Positions 13,810-24,890 of a DNA stretch of 64,000 bases are shown piece by piece (positions within the stretch are counted from its first letter, which is position 1; each line of letters opens with the position of its first letter). A model generated the notes under the pieces. That model searched no databases, was not told the origin of the DNA, and was given only the letters and a program-made list of their open reading frames with translations. Location of the stretch: contig JAPVLO010000625.1 of assembly GCA_027257055.1 (NCBI GenBank), positions 558,001 to 622,000 of the forward strand. The letters run 5' to 3'. Source of the DNA: Cephalopachus bancanus. Lineage: Eukaryota; Chordata; Mammalia; Primates; Tarsiidae. Made by a program: the position numbers and the translations under genes.

Positions 13810-13847
13810 CCCTGAATTCTGAGTTGGACCCTGAATTCTGAGTTGGA
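13810..13847. repeat. 19-bp perfect tandem duplication
   Basis: CCCTGAATTCTGAGTTGGA is repeated exactly twice (13810-13828, 13829-13847). Confidence 0.9.
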
Positions 13848-14508
13848 CCCTAGGTAGATCAGGACAACACTAAGACAAATGTTCCTAAGGATAAGCTGAG
13901 AGAATAGGCAACTGTATAAAATGCCAAGTACAAATTTCCAGAGTGGCAGGCTGCATGAGTTACTGGTTGAGGTCCCAGCGTCTGCCGTGAAGGGGGACAT
14001 TCTTGCACGGTTTTGTAAAACAGAACAAGACAGTGCAGGTTAGGCCGGGCTTGGCAGAAAACCTCAGGAATTTCTTTTAACTAATTTTTTTGAAACGTTA
14101 ATAGCTGGAAGAGTTCTTATATGACACATCTTAAGTAGACTACATGAAAGAAGTGTATGTTATTTGCGACATTAATTCCTAATCCATGGTAAAATTAGTC
14201 ACTTATTCACCAGAGAAGAATCTAGCCTATGTGGGAAATAAAACTTTCTGAATATTAACTACCACCTTCCCCAAGAGAAAATGACTGAGGAATACAAAAG
14301 GTTCAGCATAGAAAAAAAATAAAAGGCTCATTCTGACTGCAGCAAGGACACTGATTTTCTTTCCTGATTTGTGAATTGTTACTTTCCAGTCATCTACCTG
14401 CCCCTCTATCTGTAGAGTAAGCACGGAACAAGAATGAGGGAACAGACTGAGTCCTGGAACTCTGAGGTCTCACACTGAGGGATGGGGATGGAGAGTGAGG
14501 CAGGTAGT

Positions 14509-14926
14509 ACTGCCTACATAGCTCATGCACAACAGACTCATCCATTCTTAGCTTCTGTCTACACAGCTCACTCACAATAACACACTCATCCATTCTTAGC
14601 TTCTGTCTACACAGTTCACGGACAATAACACACTCGTCCATTCTTAGCTTCTGTCTACACAGTTCACACGCAATAACACACTCGTCCATTAGCTTCTGTC
14701 TACAGTTTACTCACAATAACACACTTGTTCATTCTTAGCTTCTGTCTACACAGTTTAGTCACAATAACATACTCGTCCATTCTTAGCTTCTGTCTACACA
14801 GTTCACTCACAATGACACACATTCTTAGCATCTGTCTACATAGTTCATTCACAATGAACACATTTGTCCATTCTTAGCTTCTGTCTACACACTTCACACA
14901 CAATCACACACTCCTCCATTCTTAGT
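14509..14926. repeat. 48-bp-unit minisatellite, about nine copies
   Basis: A unit of about 48 bp (TTCTGTCTACACAGTTCACT, then CACAATAACACACTCGTCC and ATTCTTAGC) recurs about nine times. Several units differ by small indels, notably near 14690 and 14820, and the outer units are the most degenerate. Because 48 is a multiple of three, part of the array stays open on the minus strand (14390-14689) as a 16-residue periodic peptide containing CRQKLRMDE. I regard that frame as a by-product, since no start context or domain supports a gene. Confidence 0.95.
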
Positions 14927-15145
14927 TTCTCAGTGAAAATGCTACCAGTGTCTGGATTTGCATATTCAGATTCCAAGAACATAGGTAATGCCTTTGGGAG
15001 AACGTTTTACTTTTTCCCAAACTTCAAAGTTATTCAAACAATACTGACAGTAGGAAGATTTCCTCCACATACTCATTTATGAATAATAAAAAGTATTCTG
15101 AAATAAGAGAATGGCCTCAAGAGTGATCCTCAAGTAACCGGTTTG

Positions 15146-15231
15146 CAGTAAGAAAATGCTTTAATTGGTTCATTCCTTTACAGTAATGAACCAATTACTA
15201 CCATAATTCAACTAGAGGACTTTTCTTACTG
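15146..15231. repeat. Nested inverted repeat (two stems)
   Basis: The inner arms TAATTGGTTCATT (15162-15174) and AATGAACCAATTA (15185-15197) form a perfect 13-bp stem with a 10-nt loop. The outer arms CAGTAAGAAAA (15146-15156) and TTTTCTTACTG (15221-15231) form a perfect 11-bp stem around it. The 23-nt 3' spacer makes the whole asymmetric. I know of no matching repeat family. Confidence 0.85.
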
Positions 15232-15237
15232 TCTGCA

Positions 15238-15410
15238 TACATTCACTCACTTAATTCTCACAACAATCTATTAAGGTAGGTGCTGTCATTTTCTCCATTT
15301 TAACAGAGAGGAGACAACAGGACACAGGATGGTTATTAAGTAACAAGATAAGCTTCAAATAAAAGACCTGGTTCCAGAATCTGACCCCTTAACCAAGGCA
15401 CTGTGCCACT
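15238..15410 (-). mobile_element. MIR/L2-type relic
   Basis: CTTAATTCTCACAACAATCT, then GGTAGGTGCTGTCATTTTCTCC and GACCTGGTTCCAGAATCTGA, follows the reverse order of a MIR element or the related L2 tail. It is diverged, and the family split is uncertain. Confidence 0.65.
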
Positions 15411-15671
15411 TTACTGCTTCACTGAAGCAGGGTTTTTCCAAAAAAGTTATCACTTTGCCTGTAGCTGAAAATGGCAGGAGAGAAAACAAACATTCCAGGA
15501 ACACTTGAATCCATTCACTACTTGGAAAACAATGTTGCTATGAAGGAAGTGAGAAACAAGGGGAGAAATCCTAAAACAAGATCAATGGAGTCTCTGTTTG
15601 CTGAAAAGAAAGGACATATTCTCTTGGGAGGGAGTGAACTATTTATTCATGGATACCTGATGAGATAGAGA

Positions 15672-15721
15672 ACACACACGCGTGCGCGCGTGCGCGCGCA
15701 CACACACACACACACACACAC

Positions 15722-15760
<39 letters not shown>

Positions 15761-15764
15761 TCAC
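15672..15764. repeat. Alternating CG/CA dinucleotide tract
   Basis: A short CA run is followed by about 25 nt of CGCGTGCGCGCGTGCGCGCG-type sequence, then about 57 nt of CA repeats with one AA slip near 15722, ending in TCACTCAC. It is an uninterrupted purine/pyrimidine alternation apart from that slip, so it is prone to form Z-DNA and to vary in length. Confidence 0.97.
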
Positions 15765-16896
15765 AAGACAACACATGCAGTGTTAGAAGAATGCCAGAAA
15801 CCTGCTGTCTTCCCAGACCCTTCAACTCAACATCTGGCTTCAGGCACGTGACATGTTCTTTTAAGAGAAACTACCATTGTCAAACACATGACATTGGGAG
15901 AGGCAGGGGAGGCGGGCACATGGTAGTAATGGTGACATTTTAAGGCGCATTTAGTTTTTTGAGAAACCTCAAACTGAACAGACTCTTACCAGAGTTTCAC
16001 CTAGTGTCTAATTTCTAGACCCATTATTCCTAGGGAGCAGTGATAGAAGAAAGGTGAGGCAATTAGCCCTAAGGAGAGAAAAATCTAATGGAGGGCTAAG
16101 AAAATAGTCTACATCTTTATTTATTTATGTCTTTCTTTCAAACACCACTTTGGTTTTCTGACATTGAAAGATGAAAAACAAATCCATGTCACCATTTTAA
16201 AGATACAAATGAACGAGCTGAGCCAAGAATGAATGCAGATACCAATATGCCTAGAATGAGTATACACTACTTTCACAATGGACTCAAACATCTTCTGCAC
16301 ACATTATCATGACCAATGACAATTTAGTGAGTGTAACGCATGTGATGCTGTCTCTTCCCTCAAGGTGCTTGCTGTCTAATGAGAAGAGTATGCTGTGGTG
16401 TTGACATTACACAACCCTCATTAGGGTTTAGACAGATAACGACCACATGTGAGATACACAACTTGCAACTTTGGTAAAAGCTGGATTATGGGAATGAAAA
16501 AGGAGAAACAGAAAGGCAGATGGCTAACTAGACAGAACATACTGTCACTACTGGCACTGTAGGCCCCAAAAAGTCAAGCATCTGTCATTTCAGTCCTGAA
16601 CAAAAGAAGTATTTTCCAAAAATGGCTGTGTCTGTAAGTGGGAAAAAAAAGCCATTCTATACCAGATTCATCAGCTCCCCTATGAAGCCTCCCTGACTCT
16701 CCCAGATTATACAGGATTGTCTTGTAGATTCTAGGAGAGATGTAGAAGCACCTTCAGACTTTCATGCTCACACAGTAACTAGAAGAACACGTCATATACA
16801 CACACAGTCAACATGACTCCTAGTATTAATGTATTAACATACATTAATAATGAACAGACATACTACTTAAGCAATGTGGACTAAATAAGAAATCTT

Positions 16897-17354
16897 TTTT
16901 TCTCCCACACTTTTCAAGTAAGTTTTTATTAGTAGTTAAATCATGATTCAGGGTCCCAGAGTGGGGATCACCATGTACCCAGGTCCCCCTTGAGCCCCCC
17001 TGGGGAAAGGATGGAGGACAGAGCAGAGGCGGGTGCAGTCAGTACAGATCTTCCCAGGAAATGTTCCTGCAGCCCGGCGGCCATCTGGGATATGGGGCAG
17101 AGCAACCTGTACACATGCCTGTGCCGTTCACACACAGAGACATCACCCCCTTTAGCGGTCACTGCCTTCTCACAGTGGTGGAAGCCCAGGGAGTTCTTCC
17201 AGCATTTCCTGGTCTGGCTCTGGTTGGGGAAGTGGCTGTCAAATGAGGCCGTCTTGTGGTTCTTGATTTTGGTCTTGATGTCTTCTGCTATGATGCCTAA
17301 AGACACCCCCAATGCATGTTGTAGCTTAGTGTGACCCTCAGCAAAGATGCCCAC
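16897..17354 (-). pseudogene. COX6B1P: Processed pseudogene of COX6B1 (cytochrome c oxidase subunit 6B1)
   Basis: The parent encodes a small intermembrane-space subunit of respiratory complex IV. On the minus strand the copy reads [12 protein letters not shown]...[15 protein letters not shown], then [14 protein letters not shown] and ...VYRLLCP, which tracks COX6B1 colinearly with no introns. The twin cysteine motif survives: C-X9-C, then C-X10-C. The parental start ATG is ATA here. A deletion of about 13 nt near parental residue 70 shifts the frame, so the stop is bypassed and 3' UTR is read. The 3' UTR is recognisable (CTGTCCTCCATCC, AATAAAAAC) and ends in a short A tract (T run at 16895-16901 on plus). 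Near-identical 12-bp target sites, ATAAGAAATCTT (16885-16896) and ATAAGACATCTT (17355-17366), show L1-mediated insertion. The open frame that remains (17363-16968) is not expected to encode a working subunit. Confidence 0.95.
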
Positions 17355-19376
17355 ATAAGACATCTTAATGGAATTGGTATCTTTTAAAATGTTTTTAGTT
17401 TAATGTGATTTGTCTTGCTGCCTCACTGTTTTTAAAAATCACCCCCAGTGCTGGTATCCCAGGATCTGTGTGTGGAGATTGTTACCTGCAGGTCCAACGC
17501 CATAGCTCCCACTCAGAAATGTCTACTGACTGCTGTTCTTAAAGATCTTGAGGAATCCTAGTCCTGGGGCATGGCGCACTCACGCTTGGTCTAATCAACC
17601 TTTCCATGAGATTCTAGAGCTTTCTGCCTTCAACACACTTGGAACAGCTGGGGACAAAAGCTGTATTTCCTGGCACATCTATTACAGAGCACCTCTGAAA
17701 GACCCAACAACACACGCTCCTACCCACATGGTGGCCTGGTTGCTGGGGCCCTAGATCCGTGAGGGGCCTGTCACTGTCATCTACCCAACAGCCATGATCC
17801 CTTTTCCTGGACAGCACAGCCCGGCTTTCTCTGGGTGGCAACTTGCTCATGTGCAGCGTGACTGGTCCATGGGGGGGGCGGTTTGTGATCCAGCTCCAGG
17901 TGAGGAAGCCTATGTGGAGTCTGAAGAGGTTTCTGGAAAAAACTTCCCCGACCAAAGAGACCAGAAACCCTTTCTGGGCCCTGCTCCCTTGCTCACTGCT
18001 TAGAGCACTGTGGGATGAGGACCCAAGGCAGGAAGCTGAGCAGTCATCCTGAGGCTCCCGGGGAGCTGAATTCCCTCACCAAGGAGGAGGGAACAGATGT
18101 CCCCAGTGTGTGGTGACGGGAGCCGAGGTGACTGCACCAAGCAACTGCACCAACGACAGAACGCCCTGTCTCCAGGCCTCTTGCTGCAGATTAGAAGTCC
18201 CTGGCAGTCATGATGTCTGTGGGGAAGATTCCTATCACAGCCCAGTCAACGTGCACACAAGTTAGTCCCAGAACACCTTGCAGGTTCCTGGTAACAAGTT
18301 GGGGCAGGGGTGAAGCAGAGCCACCAGGGAAGGAGCCAGCCAAGGGCATCTGTCACGTTCTGCTCTGCAGCCTGGGACACTGGGTAGAGGAGGCAAAGGA
18401 ACACTGAGGAGGGCTGACCCCTGACTTACATGCCCAGAGGGGAGAAGAGGCCCACACAGACCTGAGCGTGACCTGATGTTGGGACATGTGGACGCTTCAC
18501 CACAGAGTAGGAGGTGCAAAGGGCCAGGGAAGTGGTGGCCAGTGGGCACAGGCTTGCAAGCTCTGCCTGAGGACAGCGGGGGCAGGAGGTGGGTCCTTCG
18601 GAAAACAGGGTGGCACTATCTATTCCATTGTTAAATGTGCATGCTTTTTATCCTTTGTTCAGGTAATGCCACTTCTTAAAAACTTATGCTAAAAAATGTT
18701 AGTATTTGGGGGAAAAGATATAAGCCTGAAGACGTTCATGCCGTTAAAAAAATGAAAAATCACCTGGATGTTCAACCTTGGAGACTGGGTCAAACATTAT
18801 GCATACTCACACAGTGAAGGTGAGAAAAGGAATAAACAGGCCCTAGGTTAGATGTGAAAAATCCCCAAGAGAAATTAGATGGAAAAAAGTAAACAAACCA
18901 GAAACTTCAAACCAACAGAAAACCTGACCTATGCTACAAAGGCACGCTCATGCCCACCCATACGGAGGGTTGTATGCCTAGGAAAACGTATAAAAGTTTC
19001 CTTGCCAAACTGCTAATAGTGGTGTTTTCTAGAAAGAAGGAGTTTTGAGGATTCCCAACCCCCCCTTTTTTAACCTACCTGGAGTGTTTGAATTTTACAA
19101 TAATTTTAGCAATGGAAAAAGAATGTAGATTAAAAAATTGATTGTAGAAACAAGAGCTTGTGGGAGGAGACGCATGTATGCAAATGCTACCAAGGGAGTG
19201 TGGACGGAACTTCAGGAAACACCGCTGGATCTGATGGGGTGTCTCTTATAAATAAACAATGCCATTTCTCTCTAAAAACTGTGTCCTGGCACTCGATTTC
19301 TAAGAGTAAAATTAGAGAGCAAATGGTCGCTGTAGCTACAGGTGCTTAAAGCAGTTGGTGAATATTTTCTTTTTCT

Positions 19377-19460
19377 TTCTTTTTTTTTGAGGAAGCAGGA
19401 TTTATTCAGTGACCAGAAAAGCCCCCACAGTGGGAGGGGACCCCAGGGGGATGCCCCTCT
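19377..19460 (-). pseudogene. Short 5'-truncated retrocopy tail (source unidentified)
   Basis: On the minus strand a GC-rich 3'-UTR-like stretch runs into CACTGAATAAATCCTGCTTC and then CTC followed by an A-rich run. This is the order body, AATAAA, cleavage site, poly(A) expected of a reverse-transcribed mRNA end. Only about 75 nt precede the tail. I cannot name the source gene, and no convincing target-site duplication is seen. Confidence 0.45.
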
Positions 19461-20360
19461 TTTTCTAAAATATTACACGACTAATAATATTGGAGGACTA
19501 TGATCACATGTTGAAGACATATGGCGCCTTTGGAAACAGGACACAAGTCTCAGGTGAGAGACACTGACTAAAGCTCCAGGCTGTGCGGTATGGGAGCAGC
19601 GGTAGCCATGGGGTACTCAAGCAGCCACTCAGTTTCACATTAAAAAATCAAGGGTCCTTACAGAACGCAGACAGAATAGTAAGTATAAAGAGAGGCTTTC
19701 ACCTCCACTTGTACAGAATTACTAAGGCCACACCAAAAGCTTTTCTCACTTCAAATGGGTCACTTACTCTACCTTGTCAAGATCTTGATACTGTGCTACG
19801 TTTTCACCCTCCAACTGCCAGTAAAAGGCATGACAGTGGCCAGTTTGTGCTCGGGCATAAGCTATGACACGTACATTTCTTTTTCTAGACATTAACATGT
19901 TTAAATTCACAATAACTACCAGTGATTCTTCCTACGACAGTATCCCTGAATGCACACCAAGTAAAAACATCCATCTCAAAACTTCTGCACCAGGAATCAC
20001 TTGTTTTATTAGTCACTTTGATTGCTTGAGTCTTGGGTTTATAGCTAGATAATAGCCTAGAAAACTGAAGTCCCACTGCTTTTCCCCAGATGCTTGACAG
20101 TGGGTTACATACTGTCATGGAGTGCACCAGACCTCAGGAGTGGTAGCTCTCATCACAAGCGTTTTTAATGTTAAATGAAAGGCTTATCAGTATTAATCTA
20201 AATTGGGGAACATTTTTATGGTAGAAAGCAAATCTTGTGTTAAAAAAATAGCTTTAAGAAAACTGTATACATTTTTAAAAAAATCAAATGTGTAAAATAA
20301 TCAAGCATTTTTCAGCTGCCTATGCATTTAAAATACGACTTAACAGATTAAGACACATTT

Positions 20361-20493
20361 TGGGGAGTACTGTGGCTCACACCTGTAATCCCAGCACTTT
20401 GAGAGGCCAAGGTGGAAGGACTGTTTGAGGCCAGGAGTTCAAGACTAGCCTGGACAACATAGTGAGACTTCGTCTCTACACACACACACACAC

Positions 20494-20534
<41 letters not shown>

Positions 20535-20693
20535 TCTAAAAATTAATTGGGCATGGTGACACACACCTTTAGTCTCAGCTATTCAGAGGCTGAGCTGGAA
20601 GGATCACTGGACCCAGGAAGTTGAGGCTACAGTAGCCATGAGCCACTGCACTCCAATCTGGGTAACAGAGTGAGACCCTGACTCAAAAAAAAG
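20361..20693 (+). mobile_element. Dimeric Alu split by a CA microsatellite
   Basis: The left arm begins GGGGAGTACTGTGGCTCACACCTG and the right arm ends in GTAACAGAGTGAGACCCTGACTC before an A-rich tail. The A-rich linker between the arms has expanded into a CA repeat (20478-20531). Overall divergence suggests an old subfamily. Confidence 0.9.
20478..20531. repeat. CA dinucleotide microsatellite inside an Alu linker
   Basis: About 27 CA units with a single CG interruption near 20498. It sits exactly where the middle A-rich region of the Alu would be, a known nursery for microsatellites. Confidence 0.97.
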
Positions 20694-22894
20694 AGAATGA
20701 AATAAAATAAGTAAACAAAATAAAAACAGAAGACAGAAGCCACACAAATGGGAGCAATGCCATTTGAGAGCTACTGCCATCACAGGTCAATCAAAAGTGT
20801 GCAGAAGAGGAAGGGCCTGACTTTGTCCTGGAGCACCAGGCTGGCTTCAGAGAGGAGGTGGCATCTGACCAGTCTTGAAGAATGGACAGGAGTGGGTGGG
20901 CAGAGGTGGAAAGGCGATCTCCGCAGAGAGAAAGAATGTCTGTGGCATGGAGGCACACAATGTGGTGGCACATTGTTCCAAGAAGGCACAAAAGGGCCTG
21001 ATGGCAAGATCCTGTGTGTGGGGCTTGGGCCGGTGTGGGTGGGAGTGCAGAAGGCGTGAAAGGCTGCAACACCGCTGCACTCCAGGGCTCAGGGCACACT
21101 GGTGTGGGTGTGCGGGCCAGAGACCCTGGCAGCTTCCTCCTTCAGGCTCACGGATCCAGGCTGCCCCCAGCTCCCTTCCGTAAGCCAGTCTTGTCTTTCC
21201 AGGAAAGAGAAAATCTGCTTTTCTGAGCAGATCTTTCCTCCACTCTGGAAAAACAGCATTTTTACAGTAAGGAAAAGAAGTTTTCATGAATATATGCGAA
21301 GACCATTTTGGGAATTTACTTCACATTCTTGATAGTAGCTTTTAAATCCTTTACAAAAGCTTAGTTGTGTTTTTTCTAATCTGCTCTTTCTAAACTAGTA
21401 AAAGCCAGATCTTTGGAACTGGGTTATAGACAGACTTTGGCCCATTTAACGAGGTCAGACTGTTTATTCTTGACAGAATTCTTTCCCACTGTAAAAGGTA
21501 CTTTAAATGCCACATTCCAAAGCCTGTGCCAGTGAGCCACTGGAGCATATTTTCCCACAAGAACTGATACCACGCGCCGGCACCACCTTGCCGAAACCGC
21601 CTGGTGTCCCTACAAGGCGCAGGCAGCACGCAACGTCACCGTGAAACCCAGCAATTGATATACACTGGCTGCATACTCATAAACGTTTTCATATAGTTCA
21701 GAGTATCAGCAATCTTTAAAGAATCATTAATCAAAATAAACATGGGAAAGAAAAAAGGGAAGGGTGGCATTAGAAATAAAAATAAAAAGAATTTACGACA
21801 GAAGAAAATAAATCTTGTAACTTTCTATTAGTATCCAAACTTAGAAGTAGTCAAGTCTTTTATCCTTTATTTTGGGGTTTTTATGGTTGAGCTGTTAAAT
21901 TTACAGCTCCCATTTTATACTTTGCCAGCCTTCAGAATAAATATATGAGCAGCACTAAGGTAAATTTTCCTGCGCCTTGCCCTTTCTTCTGGAGGCTTCC
22001 CTGAGACTTGAGAGTGGGTTGGTTATTCCTCCACAGCCAGGTGTAAAGTTTTATGCTCACAGTTATGAAGCATTTAAAAGCCACCAGTGTTCTCATGGAT
22101 GCTGGGCCATGATGGTGCCCACCCTGTGCTTCAGTCCCCGGAGAGAAGGGAGAAAAAGCAGGTGTGGTAAAGACATAGTTCGCCTGCTCAGGGGCAGCAG
22201 GAGACACACAGAACATCTGCAGCAAAGCCCACCAGCGTGACAGCAAGTGCTGCTTGGCCCAGCCACCCTGCAAGAGTATGAGCCCGGCTTCCAGAGGGAG
22301 CGCACACACGGCCAGGACACATACGAAATCTGCAGGACCCACGTGGGTGCAGCAAGACAGCTACGAAGACAGTCAGGCATTCTTCACTTTTTCCCGGGGC
22401 TATAGCTCCTCCCAAGATCCCAAGAGGTCTTAACTTTGAAAGAAAAACATATACCAAGAATCTAAGTGTATGAGCCAGGAGTGCAGCGAGGTGTGTGAGC
22501 CCGAATAAAGACAGAAGAGACACCATGATGGCTTGAAGGCTGGAAAGAGCTGCCCAGACCTGACCATAGTGTGCGGCTGTGATCACCAGGGAGGGATGCA
22601 GCACCTGGAAGATAAGCTGACAGTTGGGTGTAAGACACAATTTTAAACATCAGTGACATAGAGGACACTGAGTTGGAAGTTCATTCATTGATTTGCTTGT
22701 GAAAGTATTTCATAAGGTTAGAAGAATGGCAAGACACGATGGTGTCAGACAACAAGGAATGTGTGCTGTGTATACAGGCTTGCTCTGGGAGCAGTGGGGA
22801 AGGGGGGCGAGATGGCAGATGGGGCTGCACTGCATGAAGCTTGTCTGCCAGGTTGTGCGCCTGCAATTCACTCCTCAGGTGCTGGACAGTCACA

Positions 22895-22975
22895 GGTTCA
22901 TTCATTCACCCACCACGTTCTCACTGAGAGCCCAATGTGTGCAGGAGGGCATGGGGGGAAATGCTGAACCCAGCA
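22895..22975 (+). mobile_element. L2-type relic
   Basis: GGTTCATTCATTCACCCACC, then GAGAGCCCAATGTGTGCAGG, parallels the common L2 block 'ttcattcattcaacaaatatttattgagcacctactatgtgccagg'. The match is weak but colinear. Confidence 0.4.
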
Positions 22976-23789
22976 TGCGATTTGGATTGAGAATGGGTGT
23001 GGCCATGTCACAGAACATGAACAACCTTATCCTGACTTGGAAATTTACACTATGAAACTGTCAAAGCCCAAGTGAAATAAAGACACACCACCTCTCCCTT
23101 CCTTATATAGGGACAGCTGGGAATGCAAGCAGCTCGCATGGCCCAAGAGTTGAAGGGGACGTGAAGATCAATCTGTTTAAACAGGGCTTCATGCTCCATT
23201 CCAAGGACCATTCCCATACTCCTTGGAGCATGAACGTTCCACACCCTGGAGATGAACACACCGAGGGGAGGCGGCCTGGCCTCTCTAAGATGGAGTTCTT
23301 GGGACAAGCCTCTGACCAAGCATAGGAGTGCATTCCTGCAAGGGCGTGAAATATAAGACCCAGGGGAGCTTCTTCACTTCTGGATCCAGGAAGCCCTCTG
23401 CCAGAAAACCTCTCCAGGGTATCTGGCCCCTCGTCCATAAGGCGATGCTTGGTCTTCACACTGCAGCCAGGCCTCAGACTTCTGAGCTCTGGGTGGCATC
23501 TACAGGCTGTCTACAGGGAAGACTGGGTGTGGAGACTGGACCCTCTCTATGTGGTACTTGACAGGACATGCAGGCAGAATAGACACCGGGAGCGAGGCAC
23601 ATCTGCCCTTCAGGAGTGAGACACATCCTCCAGACAGGTGCACCAGTCACTGTCTTCGTCCAGAACGAATCACGAAAATAGCCACTTAGGAAGGAGCTAG
23701 AATGGAGTGAGTCAGATGTATAGCTGCCTCTTACAACCAGGAAGCTGCACTGTAACCAGCTCATGAGTGCACTGGGTGCGAGGAGACAC

Positions 23790-23930
23790 CACATGTGCCC
23801 ACTGACCCCAGCACGTGCCCACTGACACCCTGCACAGGCCCACCAACCCCGCACACACCCACTGACCCTCACATGCACCCACTGACCCCTGCACGTGCTC
23901 ACTGACCCCCATACACGTCCACTGTGACTC
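23790..23930. repeat. GC-rich minisatellite, about 20-bp unit
   Basis: A unit close to CACGTGCCCACTGACCCCTG is repeated about seven times with substitutions and 1-3 nt indels. The open minus-strand frame over it, with repeated GQW/GVSG-like residues, is a by-product of the array. Confidence 0.85.
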
Positions 23931-24784
23931 CCTCCCTCTGGGCACAGGCACAGAGAGCTAGCCCCAGATGGCACTCCTGGCAGCTGAACCCAAGATGATG
24001 CAGTGAGGGGCCTGGCCAGGTCTGCGGGTTTGTCCTGGCGGGGACCCTTCCCTGTCCAGGTCTGGGAATCCTAGGAAGACGGTCCTGTTCCCGCACTGCC
24101 CCATTGTGTTCCATTTCCCTCCCCTGGGAAAGCGAAAATGAAACCGGCACAAATGGCCCATTGTGGGCCATGAAATACGTGCTGGCAGCGGGAAGCTTCT
24201 GCAAGCCTGACCAGCACAGTGGGCTGAGGGCAGGAGGCACAGGCCTTCCTCCCCAGAGGTGTGGCCCGCACTCTTGCCGGCACTGAGGCGACGGGGCTCG
24301 GGGTTTTTCCATGATGCTCATGCCCTGCTGCTGGCTGATTCACTCCGTGTGCTCTGGCAGCAACTGGAGGCTTCTGTGGGAGCTGGGGCCCAGGCCCTGC
24401 CAGGTCTCCACAGTAAACACAGCATGCAGAGAGGAAACAAGCACAAACAATCTACTCTCTCCTGTAAAAGATGACATTGTTCTCCGATCGCCAGTCTTGC
24501 TTCCCTCTGTCACTCGGTGGTGCCAACTGGGTGCCACACAGTGAGCCATTCCAAACACACACCCTGAGAACAACATGGACTGGGTGGTGCAAACCCATGG
24601 TACAGCCAGGCAGGTCCAAGGGAGGATGCTGGGTCGCCCCAGGACCCCACATCCTGGCTCTAGCCTCAGCAGTTCTTAGGTTGCAGCATTCAGGCTTGGA
24701 GAACTATGTCCCTTCCCTCAGGCCCTTATCTCTGTTGCTAACTGCACGTGTCTGTGAGACTGTCTGACTCAAGTCTCTCTCCCC

Positions 24785-24890
24785 ATGTGGCTCGTAAGCT
24801 CTTTGAGGGCAGGGACCCAGTTCATTTCTGTTCCCCATCCTCTCTCAAGTTCAGCAACACACGTGGCACCTGGAGAGTCAGCAGCGGCTA
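24785..24890 (+). mobile_element. L2 LINE 3'-end relic
   Basis: GTAAGCTCTTTGAGGGCAGG, then GACCCAGTTCATTTCTGTTCCC, closely follows the L2 tail 'gtaagctccttgagggcagggactgtgtc...gtatccccag'. Confidence 0.7.

Noticed and set aside
15672..15764. CRISPR-like or structured array
   Set aside because: Simple dinucleotide repeat in a primate intron; no spacers.
20348..20533. Cys-Val repeat protein frame
   Set aside because: It is the CA microsatellite in an Alu linker read in antisense.
22188..22640. 150-residue hydrophobic minus-strand frame resembling membrane segments
   Set aside because: The frame is Leu/Ala/Val-rich, but it has no recognisable family, no start or splice context, and several overlapping open frames.
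23474..23974. 166-residue minus-strand frame with Gly/Trp/Val repeats
   Set aside because: Its repetitive part is the GC-rich minisatellite at 23790-23930 read in antisense.
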